A stretch of 64,000 nucleotides of DNA from Gammaproteobacteria bacterium (GTDB lineage: Bacteria; Pseudomonadota; Gammaproteobacteria; Magnimaribacterales; AG-339-G14), in the NCBI GenBank assembly GCA_003331625.1, contig QOPF01000003.1, positions 1 through 64,000 of the forward strand, written 5' to 3'. Within the stretch, counting starts at the first letter, position 1, and each line of letters starts with the position of its first letter. A model generated the notes under the pieces. It had not been told where the DNA came from. It saw only the letters and a program-made list of their open reading frames with translations, and did not search any database. Shown piece after piece: positions 52,938 to 61,924 of the stretch. The position numbers and the translations under genes were made by a program.

Positions 52938-54686
52938 ATGAACTTTCTAAAAAAATTATTTAATTTTGTAGACTTCACAAGAAGGTTTGCGATAAATATT
53001 TTATTTTTATTATTAGTTTTATTTGTCCTTATAAGTTTCTTTTCTTTTGATACAAAAATTGATTCATATAGTTCCGTAGTAACATTATCACCAAAAAAAG
53101 TAAGCGAGACTACGAATACAAGCTATCCTTTTTTCGAAGATGATATTTATCCTTTAAATTTATTTGAAATAATTTCAGCAATAAATACTGCTAGCAAAGC
53201 AGACAATGTAAAGGTTCTGTTCATGGATTTATCTTATTTAAATGTTTCGTATACGGGGATAATTGAGATAGGTGAAGCGCTTAATAAATTTAAATTGGCT
53301 GGTAAAAAAGTAGTATCTTATGCAGATTTTTACGATCAAAAAAATTACCTTCTAGCTTCATATGCAAATGAGATTATTCTTAATAAAAATGGAATGGTTT
53401 TATTAGAAGGATTCTCATCTGAAAAGTTTTTTATAAAACAACTATTAGAAAAACTAAAAATTAATGTAAATACTTACATTTCAGGTAGTTACAAATCAGC
53501 TCTAGACGCTTTTACTAGAGATGGTTTTTCAGAAGCAGATGCTAATCAAACTTCATTTTTTATTTCACAAATATGGTCTGAATGGAAAACAATAATTTCA
53601 AAAAATAGAAAAGATAATTTATCTATTGAGATTGATGATTACATAAATAATTTAGGAAGATTCACTAAAGAGTTTCTTGGGGATACTGCTAATCTAGCTG
53701 TATCAAAGGGTTTGGTGGATAAAATTTTATACAGGCCTGATTTAAATAATTTTTTATCTTCGATGGTGGATGAAGATAAAATTTCTTTAAAAGATAATCT
53801 TTATTCGTATTCAAAACCTTCAGTATCAGAAAATAAATTTGGGGTGCTGGTAGCTTCTGGAGACATAATAGATGGTGAGTATGTAGAAGGTTCGATATCA
53901 AGTGAAAATTTCTCAAGAGTTCTTGAAAAAATAGAGAAAAATAATTCTATAAAAGGTCTTTTTCTAAGAATAGTATCTCCAGGAGGAAGTGGCTTTGCAT
54001 CTGAAAGAATCAGACAGAGATTAAAAATATTATCAGAAAAAATTCCGGTAGTGATATCTATGGGTGATATAGCCGCCTCAGGAGGTTATTGGATTTCAAT
54101 GAATGACAATGAAATTTTAGCCAGCCCTTTTACTTTGACAGGATCAATTGGTGTTTGGGCTGCAATTCCAAATTTTAAAAAATCTTTTGAAGGTATAGGT
54201 GTTTTAGTAGATAAAATTTCAACTAATGATCTAAGTCTGTCTTTGACAACTCCTCCTAATAAAAATTTTTCTGATTTTATGCAGAGTTATGTAGAAGGTT
54301 CATACAATAGATTTATTTCACTTGTTTCTACAACTAGAAATCTTGGAATTGATGAAGTGAATAATGTAGCCCAGGGAAGAATATGGCCTGGTCAGGCAGC
54401 AGTTGATAACAAACTTGTAGATTCTCTGGGAATTTTTCAAGATGGTATGAAACTTCTGGAAGACAAAACTGGAATAAGTTCCTATGAGATTGAATATATA
54501 AATCCGTCTCCTGGATTATTTAACAATATATCTTCAAGATTATCTTCATTTGTTCAAATAAATTTTGATTTTTTACAATTTCTCCCTTTTTCTAAAATAG
54601 AATCTATAGGCAGCAAAAGAACAATTGATACTAATTTGATTTGCCTGCTTTGTTTAAACTCGCCGTATAAAGAATTTATTAAATAA
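52938..54686 (+). CDS. sppA: Signal peptide peptidase SppA, 67 kDa type
   Basis: 582 residues, an inner-membrane protein with one N-terminal transmembrane segment (about 18-38) and two tandem S49 domains. The catalytic lysine K186 (SGSYKSALDAF) is in the first and the serine S381 (GDIAASGGYW) in the second, 195 residues apart as expected for the E. coli type (K209/S409). It digests released signal peptides. The 3' end overlaps hda by eight bases, tail to tail. Confidence 0.93.
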   Translation: MNFLKKLFNFVDFTRRFAINILFLLLVLFVLISFFSFDTKIDSYSSVVTLSPKKVSETTNTSYPFFEDDIYPLNLFEIISAINTASKADNVKVLFMDLSYLNVSYTGIIEIGEALNKFKLAGKKVVSYADFYDQKNYLLASYANEIILNKNGMVLLEGFSSEKFFIKQLLEKLKINVNTYISGSYKSALDAFTRDGFSEADANQTSFFISQIWSEWKTIISKNRKDNLSIEIDDYINNLGRFTKEFLGDTANLAVSKGLVDKILYRPDLNNFLSSMVDEDKISLKDNLYSYSKPSVSENKFGVLVASGDIIDGEYVEGSISSENFSRVLEKIEKNNSIKGLFLRIVSPGGSGFASERIRQRLKILSEKIPVVISMGDIAASGGYWISMNDNEILASPFTLTGSIGVWAAIPNFKKSFEGIGVLVDKISTNDLSLSLTTPPNKNFSDFMQSYVEGSYNRFISLVSTTRNLGIDEVNNVAQGRIWPGQAAVDNKLVDSLGIFQDGMKLLEDKTGISSYEIEYINPSPGLFNNISSRLSSFVQINFDFLQFLPFSKIESIGSKRTIDTNLICLLCLNSPYKEFIK

Positions 54687-55338
54687 TTTCCTTAATTAGA
54701 TTTGTAGTTATAGATTTCTTTTGTTCTAAAGAGACTTTATCTAATTGATTAGCAAGCTTTAGCAGGCTATCTAGATCTCTAGAGTGGTAATTAAAAATAT
54801 AGTTAAGTTCTCTTTTGCCTATTTTCAATCCTCTTTGATTGAGTTCAAAGGTTATTAGTGCAATTTTTTCTTCTTCTGAAGGGTCTTTAATTTCAGTTGG
54901 AGCGATTGTATTAAGCCTTGATTCTAAATCTGGAAGAGTAATATTTAAATTTTTAACAAAATCACTACAAGAAAAAATGATTTTAATTTTATTATTTAAA
55001 CAAAAGTTAAAGACATTAAATAAGAAAACCTCAGTTTTAGCGTTAAGATTCTCCTTTGTAATATTATCTATAAAAATAAAAGAAGAATTAAATTCCATAT
55101 TGAAATTTTTAAAATCATTTAAATGAATTAATAGTGAAGATGATGAGAATGAATTATATGAGGCCTGAATTAAATAATTTCTAATTAAATCTTCACTGAC
55201 TTTAAATAAAAAAAATTTATCTTTATGAGAAAGAAATGTCTCTATTTCAGAAATAAAATTTGTAAACAGACCAAATTTTTTCAATTCCTCAAAAGATCTT
55301 TCCTGGGGAAGATTAATATTTAATATTTTTTGATTCAT
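54679..55338 (-). CDS. hda: DnaA-like regulator Hda with degenerate P-loop
   Basis: 219 residues, close to E. coli Hda (233). A clamp-binding-like ILNINLP at the N-terminus, FIFIDNI as Walker B, and LPDLESRL carrying the box VII arginine identify Hda, and the C-terminal helices (ANQLDKVSL, IKEI) align. The Walker A position, normally a GxxGxG(K/R)S loop, reads KVSEDLIRNYL with no glycines. Nucleotide binding may be lost or altered. Hda with the beta clamp inactivates DnaA-ATP after initiation. It starts at the stop of the phosphatidyltransferase gene (TAATG). Confidence 0.82.
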   Translation of the reverse strand: MNQKILNINLPQERSFEELKKFGLFTNFISEIETFLSHKDKFFLFKVSEDLIRNYLIQASYNSFSSSSLLIHLNDFKNFNMEFNSSFIFIDNITKENLNAKTEVFLFNVFNFCLNNKIKIIFSCSDFVKNLNITLPDLESRLNTIAPTEIKDPSEEEKIALITFELNQRGLKIGKRELNYIFNYHSRDLDSLLKLANQLDKVSLEQKKSITTNLIKEII

Positions 55339-55889
55339 TAAAAAAAGATTTGAGAAATAACTTTTCTACCTGGATTATTCAAATATTGAAGTGAGCTATA
55401 GACTGATGTAATGAGCAGAAAAATCAATAAAAAATTAAGAAAAATCTCAGGCACAAGTTTAAAAGATACGTTTAATATTATAAATCCTAAATAAGCTATG
55501 AGTACAAAGGTATTAATTTTTCCTGAGACATATGGTTTTATCTCGTATTCATCTAAAAGCAATGAAGACAATATTACCCCAACCACAATAAATAAATCTC
55601 TGCTAAGCAAAAACATTGTTACGTAAATATTTATTTCTCCCACTAAAGATAATGAAAACAAAGTTGCTATAACTAAAGCTTTATCTGAAATAGGGTCAAA
55701 GATTTTTCCAAAACGACTCTCCCAGGAATATTTTCTTGCTAAAAAGCCATCCAAAAAATCAGAAATTCCAGCTAAAAAAAAGAAGAAAAGAGAAGCATGA
55801 TAATTTTGCTCTAAAATACTTATTACTATTGGATAAACTAAAAAAAAACGAAATACAGTAAGAAAATTTGGAATGGCTGACATTATCAT
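55338..55889 (-). CDS. CDP-alcohol phosphatidyltransferase (PgsA-like)
   Basis: 183 residues, about five membrane helices. The D-G-x2-A-R-x8-G-x3-D-x3-D signature is complete in DGFLARKYSWESRFGKIFDPISD. Likely product is phosphatidylglycerophosphate or cardiolipin, but other CDP-alcohol transferases share the motif. It starts at ATG 55889 overlapping the DUF2066 stop (ATGA), or possibly at a second ATG at 55883. The DUF2066-transferase-hda arrangement is common in Gammaproteobacteria. Confidence 0.87.
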   Translation of the reverse strand: MIMSAIPNFLTVFRFFLVYPIVISILEQNYHASLFFFFLAGISDFLDGFLARKYSWESRFGKIFDPISDKALVIATLFSLSLVGEINIYVTMFLLSRDLFIVVGVILSSLLLDEYEIKPYVSGKINTFVLIAYLGFIILNVSFKLVPEIFLNFLLIFLLITSVYSSLQYLNNPGRKVISQIFF

Positions 55890-56893
55890 TTAGAAGCTTT
55901 TAAATAAATTGTATCTCTTTCCATGCTTACTAAGTCTATATTTTCTGTATTTTCTATAAAATTAAATAGATTCTTTTCACTTGAAAGAAGAAAAAAGCTA
56001 TAGCTAGCGGTATTGTCCTCCAAAGAAATTAAATTAAAGTCTTTTATAAATAAAACATTTTCAAAAATTTCTTTAAAAGCTAAATGGTTTGAATAATCTA
56101 ATAAACCAGTGACTTTTACTTCATAAGGAATATTAATTTTTTCCTCTAGATTTAGTCTTTCATTGCTTAAGAGATTGTCTATTAAAACATTTAAGCCAAT
56201 TGCTGGTTTATATTTTGAATTTATATCAAGAGTTGATAAATTTTTATTAAAATCTAAAGGGAGGTAACACCAATCAGATGTTCTAGAAATCTCACAAAAA
56301 AACCAACTATCTGTTGGATAACGATCATTAAAAAAAGTCAGCTCGTTTAAATTTATATCGCTTTCTAAACTAAACAAGCTAATATCTTTTGCATCTAGAA
56401 TAGGATAAATGATAGATACTCCCCTTTCATTAGTAATTTCTTTAAATTCTTTCTTAACAGATTTACACTTTTGTTCCAAAGCTTTAGCAGCTTCTATTGA
56501 TGAAAAATCAGACTTGCATAAAACCCATGCTGAAATTTTTGGATCTCTCTTAAATGAAATCCCTAGATTCAGGTCAAGAAGTTTTTTTTGTAAGCTTCTC
56601 AAATTAATTATTACTTCAATAGCTTCTTCACCTTCAAAATCTATAAATTGATATTCTTTTATATATTTTTCAGTTTCGAGCTCTCTAATTTTTTTTTCAT
56701 TCAAATTAAACTCTCTTTTGCTACCAAGAACTTTTAAGATAGTTTGGTTGAGTGCTTTTTTAAGCAAGGAAGGTACATCCTCTCCTGAACTTTTTACAAT
56801 GGATTGATATTCTGCTGAATAAGAATTACTTAATGAGCTCATGCTAAATATAAGCGCATAAATAAAAATCAATAGTTTAATAATTTTTGTCAT
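55886..56893 (-). CDS. DUF2066 family exported protein
   Basis: 335 residues with a signal peptide (about 1-27) and the DUF2066 N-terminal pattern: SYSAEYQSIVKSSGEDVPSLL in abbreviated form, then ALNQTILKVLGS and YIKEYQF. Function is not established. It neighbours hda and purM in many Gammaproteobacteria, which supports the call. Start ATG 56893 has no Shine-Dalgarno, and a TATAAT on the minus strand ends only nine bases before it. Confidence 0.75.
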   Translation of the reverse strand: MTKIIKLLIFIYALIFSMSSLSNSYSAEYQSIVKSSGEDVPSLLKKALNQTILKVLGSKREFNLNEKKIRELETEKYIKEYQFIDFEGEEAIEVIINLRSLQKKLLDLNLGISFKRDPKISAWVLCKSDFSSIEAAKALEQKCKSVKKEFKEITNERGVSIIYPILDAKDISLFSLESDINLNELTFFNDRYPTDSWFFCEISRTSDWCYLPLDFNKNLSTLDINSKYKPAIGLNVLIDNLLSNERLNLEEKINIPYEVKVTGLLDYSNHLAFKEIFENVLFIKDFNLISLEDNTASYSFFLLSSEKNLFNFIENTENIDLVSMERDTIYLKASK

Positions 56894-56901
56894 GAAAAAT
56901 G

Positions 56902-56909
56902 ATTATAAT
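56902..56909. promoter_or_regulatory. Overlapping -10 elements in the DUF2066/purM gap
   Basis: ATTATAAT contains TATAAT on both strands (plus 56904-56909, minus 56902-56907). The plus copy would give purM a leader of about 28 bases; the minus copy would give DUF2066 an almost leaderless mRNA. No strong -35 on either side. Confidence 0.35.
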
Positions 56910-56943
56910 ATGATTGTTTAAAAGAATTTAAATTCAAAATCTA

Positions 56944-57990
56944 TTGTCAAAATTAAATAAAACTTCTTATGCCTCTTCTGGTGTTAGCATAAAGAGAGGA
57001 GATGATTTGGTTAGTCTAATTAAGCCTCTAGCCAAAACTACTTATAGAAAAGAAATTCTGGGTTCAATTGGAGGATTTGCTGCTGCATCTTTGGTACCGA
57101 AAAAATATAAAAATCCGGTTTTAATAAGTTGTACAGATGGGGTTGGTACTAAAATAGAAATTGCTCGAAAACTTAAAAAGTATGACACCATTGGTATTGA
57201 CCTTGTTGCTATGTGCGTCAATGACTTAGTTACACTTCAGGCTGAGCCTTTATTTTTTTTAGATTATCTCGTAACCGATAAGATAAATTTAAAAAAATCT
57301 AAAGAAATCTTTAAGGGAATTGCTAAGGGATGTAAAAAATCAAGTTGTGCCCTAATAGGAGGAGAGACAGCTGAACATCCAAACGCTTTTCCAAAAGATA
57401 ACTTTGATTTAGCTGGATTTTGTGTAGGTGTGTTAGAAAAAGATTCTAAAATGCTTAAAAATATGTCAAAAAAAAATGATGTATTAATTGGGCTAAAATC
57501 AAATGGTCTTCATTCAAATGGCTTTTCTTTGATTAGAAAACTAATAGATAAAAAGAAAATTAGTCTAGATGAAAAAATAAAAAAAAGTTCATTAGGTAGG
57601 GTTATTCTCAAACCAACAAAAATATATGTAAAAGAAATTCTGTCTTTAAAAGAAGTGGTAAGCATAAATGCTCTTAGCCATATAACTGGTGGAGGTTTTA
57701 TTGGAAATTTAGAAAGAATTATCCCTGATAATCTTTCAGCTAGTGTTTCATTAATGTCTAAATATCATTTTCATAAAGAGCTATTTACCTTAATAGAAGA
57801 AAGGTCAAATTTAACTCATGAAGAAATGTTATCTACTTTTAATTGTGGGATAGGAATGATTCTTTCTGTTCCTAAAGATGAATTAGACAAAACTTCAAAA
57901 AAACTTAAAACATTAAATATGCCTCATTTAATTCTTGGAAAAGTTCAATCTAAGGGTTCCAACAAAAAAATTAATTTTTTAAATGGCTAA
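56944..57990 (+). CDS. purM: Phosphoribosylformylglycinamidine cyclo-ligase
   Basis: 348 residues, AIR synthetase, fifth step of purine synthesis. YASSGVSIKRGDDLV, SCTDGVGTKIEIA (ATP-binding loop), DLVAMCVNDL and HITGGGFIGNL are the expected motifs. It begins with TTG, the only start before the conserved YASSGV segment. It overlaps purN by eight bases, and is divergent from DUF2066. Confidence 0.95.
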   Translation: MSKLNKTSYASSGVSIKRGDDLVSLIKPLAKTTYRKEILGSIGGFAAASLVPKKYKNPVLISCTDGVGTKIEIARKLKKYDTIGIDLVAMCVNDLVTLQAEPLFFLDYLVTDKINLKKSKEIFKGIAKGCKKSSCALIGGETAEHPNAFPKDNFDLAGFCVGVLEKDSKMLKNMSKKNDVLIGLKSNGLHSNGFSLIRKLIDKKKISLDEKIKKSSLGRVILKPTKIYVKEILSLKEVVSINALSHITGGGFIGNLERIIPDNLSASVSLMSKYHFHKELFTLIEERSNLTHEEMLSTFNCGIGMILSVPKDELDKTSKKLKTLNMPHLILGKVQSKGSNKKINFLNG

Positions 57991-58627
57991 TAAAATTTCT
58001 TTAGCTGTTTTAATATCTGGAAACGGATCTAACCTACAAGCAATCATTGATAATATAAAAAATCAAAAGCTTAAGGCAGATATAAAAATAGTTATATCTA
58101 ATAATATAGACGCTCCAGGATTAGAAAAAGCAAAAGCTAGTAATATAAAAACTACTTGTATTAATCATAAGAATTTTAAAAGTAGAGAGTTGTTCGATGA
58201 TGAGATAATTAAGGAGATAGAAGATCAGGATGTTGATTTAATAGTCTTAGCAGGATTTATGAGGGTCTTAAGCTCAAAATTTGTGAATAAATACAAAAGA
58301 AAGATAATTAATATTCACCCTTCATTACTTCCAAAATATCCTGGCTTAAATACACATGAAAAAGTCATTGAAAATAATGATATAGAACATGGAGTAACAG
58401 TTCATTTAGTTGAAGAAGGTTTGGATAGTGGACCCATTATTGGCTTTGCTAAACTAAAAATACATGAAAATGAAGACGAAGAAAGTTTAAAAAAACGCAT
58501 TCATAAGTTAGAACATTTTATTTATCCTAAAATTATTTCTGAAATCCAAGAAAAAAAAATAAAAATTGAAAATAAAATTTATCACGAAGGTAATATATAT
58601 AAGCATGGTAAAGAGTTTTTTATTTAA
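57983..58627 (+). CDS. purN: Phosphoribosylglycinamide formyltransferase
   Basis: 214 residues. GNGSNLQAI binds the phosphate of GAR, NIHPSLLPKYPG carries the catalytic His and Asn region, and HGVTVHLVEEGLDSGPII holds the catalytic aspartate. It uses 10-formyl-THF made by FolD. Coupled to purM by an eight-base overlap and to the DUF3108 gene by a 23-base overlap. Confidence 0.95.
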   Translation: MANKISLAVLISGNGSNLQAIIDNIKNQKLKADIKIVISNNIDAPGLEKAKASNIKTTCINHKNFKSRELFDDEIIKEIEDQDVDLIVLAGFMRVLSSKFVNKYKRKIINIHPSLLPKYPGLNTHEKVIENNDIEHGVTVHLVEEGLDSGPIIGFAKLKIHENEDEESLKKRIHKLEHFIYPKIISEIQEKKIKIENKIYHEGNIYKHGKEFFI

Positions 58628-59267
58628 ATCGTTTCTCTTAATTTTTTCTCATCAAATATTGTTATTTGAATTGGAACCCTATGAGAATACTTATACAGAA
58701 AATTTAGGAACTGGAAAAGTAGTAGAAAAATTAGAAGAAATTTCCGATGGTATTTGGAAAATTTCATCTAAAGCAAAGCATCCTTTATTCGCCATGAATC
58801 AAGAATCTTTTTTTAAAATTGATAATAAAAAAGTAATTTTAATTTCGGGTTTTAGAAATTTAGATATTTTAGGTGGGCTTCGAAAAGATTATCAAGCATA
58901 TAAAATATACAGCATAGATAATAAAAAGATGATGGATTATTCCTATGGTAAAAAAAAGGGATCGTCAGAAATACCATTTAATGTATTTGATAATTTAACT
59001 CTTCAGATACAAATAAAGTTAAATATTCCAAATGAAGAAAAATTTAAAATTAATTACATTGACAAAGGTTCTGTAAAAGAAAAAATCTTTTCAAGAGAGA
59101 CTAAAAATATTTTATTCAAGTCTATTGAAAGAGAAATTTTTGAGATAACTGAATTAAGAAAAGATAAAATATATTTTAAATTCTGGGTACAGAAGAATTT
59201 AAACCAAAAAACTATAAAAGTTTTTCAAGGAGGCAGAGGCTTTAATATCGAGTGGCTTTTAAATTAA
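58605..59267 (+). CDS. DUF3108-like exported protein
   Basis: 220 residues with a signal peptide (about 1-17). Mature [16 protein letters not shown], a [12 protein letters not shown] middle and a late [14 protein letters not shown] fit the beta-rich DUF3108 family that follows purN in many Gammaproteobacteria. Function unknown. ATG 58605 is preferred to an in-frame upstream codon because it starts the signal peptide. It converges on dcd with a four-base overlap. Confidence 0.7.
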   Translation: MVKSFLFKSFLLIFSHQILLFELEPYENTYTENLGTGKVVEKLEEISDGIWKISSKAKHPLFAMNQESFFKIDNKKVILISGFRNLDILGGLRKDYQAYKIYSIDNKKMMDYSYGKKKGSSEIPFNVFDNLTLQIQIKLNIPNEEKFKINYIDKGSVKEKIFSRETKNILFKSIEREIFEITELRKDKIYFKFWVQKNLNQKTIKVFQGGRGFNIEWLLN

Positions 59268-59836
59268 GCTTTGGGAAGAGTTACCCCTTTTTGACCTTGA
59301 TACTTGCCATTTCTATCTTTATAGCTTGTTTCACAAGCCTGATCAGATTGAAAAAATAACATTTGGGCTACCCCTTCATTAGCATATATCTTTGCAGGTA
59401 AGCTAGTTGTGTTTGAGAACTCAAGTGTTACGTGACCTTCCCACTCGGGTTCTAGAGGAGTAACATTTACTATGATTCCACATCTTGCGTAAGTAGATTT
59501 CCCCAAACAAATTGTAAGAACATCTCGTGGAATTTTAAAATATTCTATTGTTCTCGCTAAAGCAAAAGAATTAGGAGGAATGATACATTCATCTTTCTTT
59601 ATATCTATAAAACTAGAGTTATCGAAGAATTTAGGGTCAACCGTAGCCGAATGAATATTAGTAAAAACTTTAAATTCATCGGCACATCTAACGTCATATC
59701 CATAACTAGAGAGGCCATAAGATATTAGTTTATGATCTGAACCTTTTTTTTCTTTGATTTGATTTGATTCAAAAGGAGTAATCATGCCTTTTTTTTGAGA
59801 CATTTCTTTTATCCAACTATCTGATTTAATTGTCAT
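59264..59836 (-). CDS. dcd: dCTP deaminase
   Basis: 190 residues of the dUTPase superfamily, E. coli Dcd length. [25 protein letters not shown] and the catalytic glutamate region [16 protein letters not shown] are present, with QKGVTLPK at the C-terminus. It deaminates dCTP to dUTP for thymidylate synthesis. It lies nine bases after recR on the same strand and may be read with it. Confidence 0.95.
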   Translation of the reverse strand: MTIKSDSWIKEMSQKKGMITPFESNQIKEKKGSDHKLISYGLSSYGYDVRCADEFKVFTNIHSATVDPKFFDNSSFIDIKKDECIIPPNSFALARTIEYFKIPRDVLTICLGKSTYARCGIIVNVTPLEPEWEGHVTLEFSNTTSLPAKIYANEGVAQMLFFQSDQACETSYKDRNGKYQGQKGVTLPKA

Positions 59837-59845
59837 TGTTTACTT

Positions 59846-60445
59846 TTATTTTAATTCTGTTCTAAAAGATAAAGCTTTTCTTAAAGTATTATTATCTACG
59901 TAATTAAGATCTCCTCCAGAAGGAACTCCTTGGGCAATTCTTGAAATTACAATATTTTCTTTTTTTAACTTTTCTAAAAGAAAATAGGATGTTGCTTCGC
60001 CTTCTAAAGTAGAGTTTAGAGCAATAATAATTTCTTTTGAATCATATTCGCCTATTAATTCTAATAAACTCCCTATATTTAATTCTTCTGCTCCAATATT
60101 ATCTATTGGGGACAATAAGCCATTTAACACGAAATACTTTCCTTTAAACTCAGAAGTTTCTTCAATTGAATAAAGATCTGAAGTAGACTCTACAACACAA
60201 ATAGAATCATTCCTCCTTTCAGGTGATCGACATATTTCACATATTTCTTGATCATTTAAAACAAAACATTTTGAGCAGAATTTAATATTTAAAACTGCCT
60301 CTTCAATTGATTTAGACAAAGATAGTGCCGTATCTTTATTTGAACTTAAAAGTGACAAAGCCATTCTTTTTGCTGATTTTGGGCCAATTCCTGGGAGAAC
60401 TTTTAAAGCATCTATCAAAGCAGATATTTTCGAACTAAGTTTCAT
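59846..60445 (-). CDS. recR: Recombination mediator RecR
   Basis: 199 residues. The HhH motif LKVLPGIGPKSAKRMA, a four-cysteine zinc finger (CSKC and CEIC) and a Toprim domain (ICVVEST) are in normal order, ending in SFRTEL. RecR works with RecO/RecF to load RecA on gaps. It overlaps the end of dnaX by 11 bases. The ybaB gene that usually lies between dnaX and recR is absent here. Confidence 0.95.
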   Translation of the reverse strand: MKLSSKISALIDALKVLPGIGPKSAKRMALSLLSSNKDTALSLSKSIEEAVLNIKFCSKCFVLNDQEICEICRSPERRNDSICVVESTSDLYSIEETSEFKGKYFVLNGLLSPIDNIGAEELNIGSLLELIGEYDSKEIIIALNSTLEGEATSYFLLEKLKKENIVISRIAQGVPSGGDLNYVDNNTLRKALSFRTELK

Positions 60446-61922
60446 TTTTTTTATTAAACTTTACTTTTTCAATTTTTAAACCGCCGACTATCTCTTTATA
60501 ACTGCTATCTTTTTCAATACTATTTTTTATATTTTTTTTTAACCCTTTATCTTTAATTTGATCTTCATTTTCTGGAGTTAAAGAAGAATCAACTTTAGTG
60601 TCGTAAGAGAATTTAAGTTCTTCCTTAAAGTAGTCATTAAAACAAATTTCTATATCTTTTTTTTGATTGTCATTTAAGATCGAAAACATCTTTTCTGGTA
60701 GAGATATTAAAAGTTTTTTATTAGATTTTTGAACGCTGGCTTGCCTTAATATTTTTTTAGGCATCCCATTGATATTTAGTTCATTGAAAATTTTTGGCCA
60801 GGATAGATCTTCAGTTTGAGTAGACTCATTATCTGAGGGTTTAGAATTTTTTTTTTGGTGTTCTTTGCTGAATGCAACCATTTTTAATAAAGTCATTTTA
60901 ATGATTGAGTATGAATCATACCCGGTAGAAAAATGATTTAAATTAGATAGGCCTATTTGATAGAGAAACTGTAGTTTTGATGGATCAATACTTATAAAAT
61001 TATCATTTATTTCATTATCTTTTTTGTTTTCAAATTGATTGACTGCGATGACTTGTATTAAATCCATTAAACCCTGAAGCAAGGATTCATGGTCTTCATA
61101 TTCTCCGTAAGATTCCAATTGCTTCAAAAGCTCTTCTGGATCTTCATCTATAATAGACGTCAATAGATTAGATAATATTTTTGGCTCAGGTATACCTAAA
61201 ATATTTCGAACATCCTTTTCATTTAAATTTTTATTACAATAAGAAATTACTTTTTCTGATATCGATAAAGCATCTCTAATACTTCCTTTTGCAGCTTCAG
61301 CAATTAGCAATAGAGAACCTTCATCATGAGAAATTTTTTCCATTTTAAAGATCTTTTTTAAATGCTCTAAAATTGTATTGGTGCCTACAGAACTTAAATT
61401 TACTTGTAAGCATCTAGAAATAATAGTTGGGAGAATCTTTTTATATTCTGTGGTAGCAAACATGAAAATAACGTGCGCCGGCGGCTCTTCTAAGTTCTTT
61501 AAAAGAGCATTAAAACTTTCGGGAGTTAGCATGTGAACTTCATCTATTAGGTAAATTTTATATTTTGAAGAAGCTGGTAAGTATGAAATGGTCTCTAAAA
61601 GATTTTTTGTATCTTCAATACCCCTTCTTGATGCTGCGTCAATTTCAATAAAATCGATTGATGCGCCATTATTTATAGAATTACAAGAATCACATTCATT
61701 ACAAGGCTCGCCATTCTCATTAATGTCCGAACAATTCAATGCTTTTGCTAGAATTCTTGCAATGCTTGTTTTTCCAACTCCTCTTGTTCCTGTAAAAAGA
61801 TATGCGTGATGAGAAGATTTCGAAGAGATTGAATTTCTGAGAGCTTCTACTGCATGATCTTGACCAACTACTTCTGAAAAATTTTTAGGTCTCCATTTTC
61901 TCGCTAAAACTAAGTAACTCAT
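60435..61922 (-). CDS. dnaX: DNA polymerase III subunits gamma and tau
   Basis: 495 residues, AAA+ clamp-loader ATPase. Walker A is FTGTRGVGKTSIA near residue 45, the zinc module has CNECDSC, Walker B is IYLIDEVHML, and sensor 1/SRC is IISRC. The C-terminal tau-specific tail is shorter than the E. coli one (643 in total). At codons 356-359 an A10 run (60847-60856) occurs; a one-base insertion-like slip leads to F and a TAA at once, giving a 360-residue gamma-like product. It overlaps recR and starts two bases after recX. Confidence 0.95.
   Translation of the reverse strand: MSYLVLARKWRPKNFSEVVGQDHAVEALRNSISSKSSHHAYLFTGTRGVGKTSIARILAKALNCSDINENGEPCNECDSCNSINNGASIDFIEIDAASRRGIEDTKNLLETISYLPASSKYKIYLIDEVHMLTPESFNALLKNLEEPPAHVIFMFATTEYKKILPTIISRCLQVNLSSVGTNTILEHLKKIFKMEKISHDEGSLLLIAEAAKGSIRDALSISEKVISYCNKNLNEKDVRNILGIPEPKILSNLLTSIIDEDPEELLKQLESYGEYEDHESLLQGLMDLIQVIAVNQFENKKDNEINDNFISIDPSKLQFLYQIGLSNLNHFSTGYDSYSIIKMTLLKMVAFSKEHQKKNSKPSDNESTQTEDLSWPKIFNELNINGMPKKILRQASVQKSNKKLLISLPEKMFSILNDNQKKDIEICFNDYFKEELKFSYDTKVDSSLTPENEDQIKDKGLKKNIKNSIEKDSSYKEIVGGLKIEKVKFNKKNET
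60847..60856 (-). promoter_or_regulatory. A10 slippage tract in dnaX
   Basis: Ten consecutive A residues on the coding strand in the frame C-AA AAA AAA AAT. Insertion of one A, or a -1 ribosomal shift, leads to TTC then TAA. The tract lies at the boundary between the conserved clamp-loader domains and the tau tail. Confidence 0.55.
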
Positions 61923-61924
61923 TT

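Noticed and set aside
60532-60540. A9 run near the dnaX 3' end
   Set aside because: A slip here would change only the last part of the tau tail and give no recognisable alternative product.
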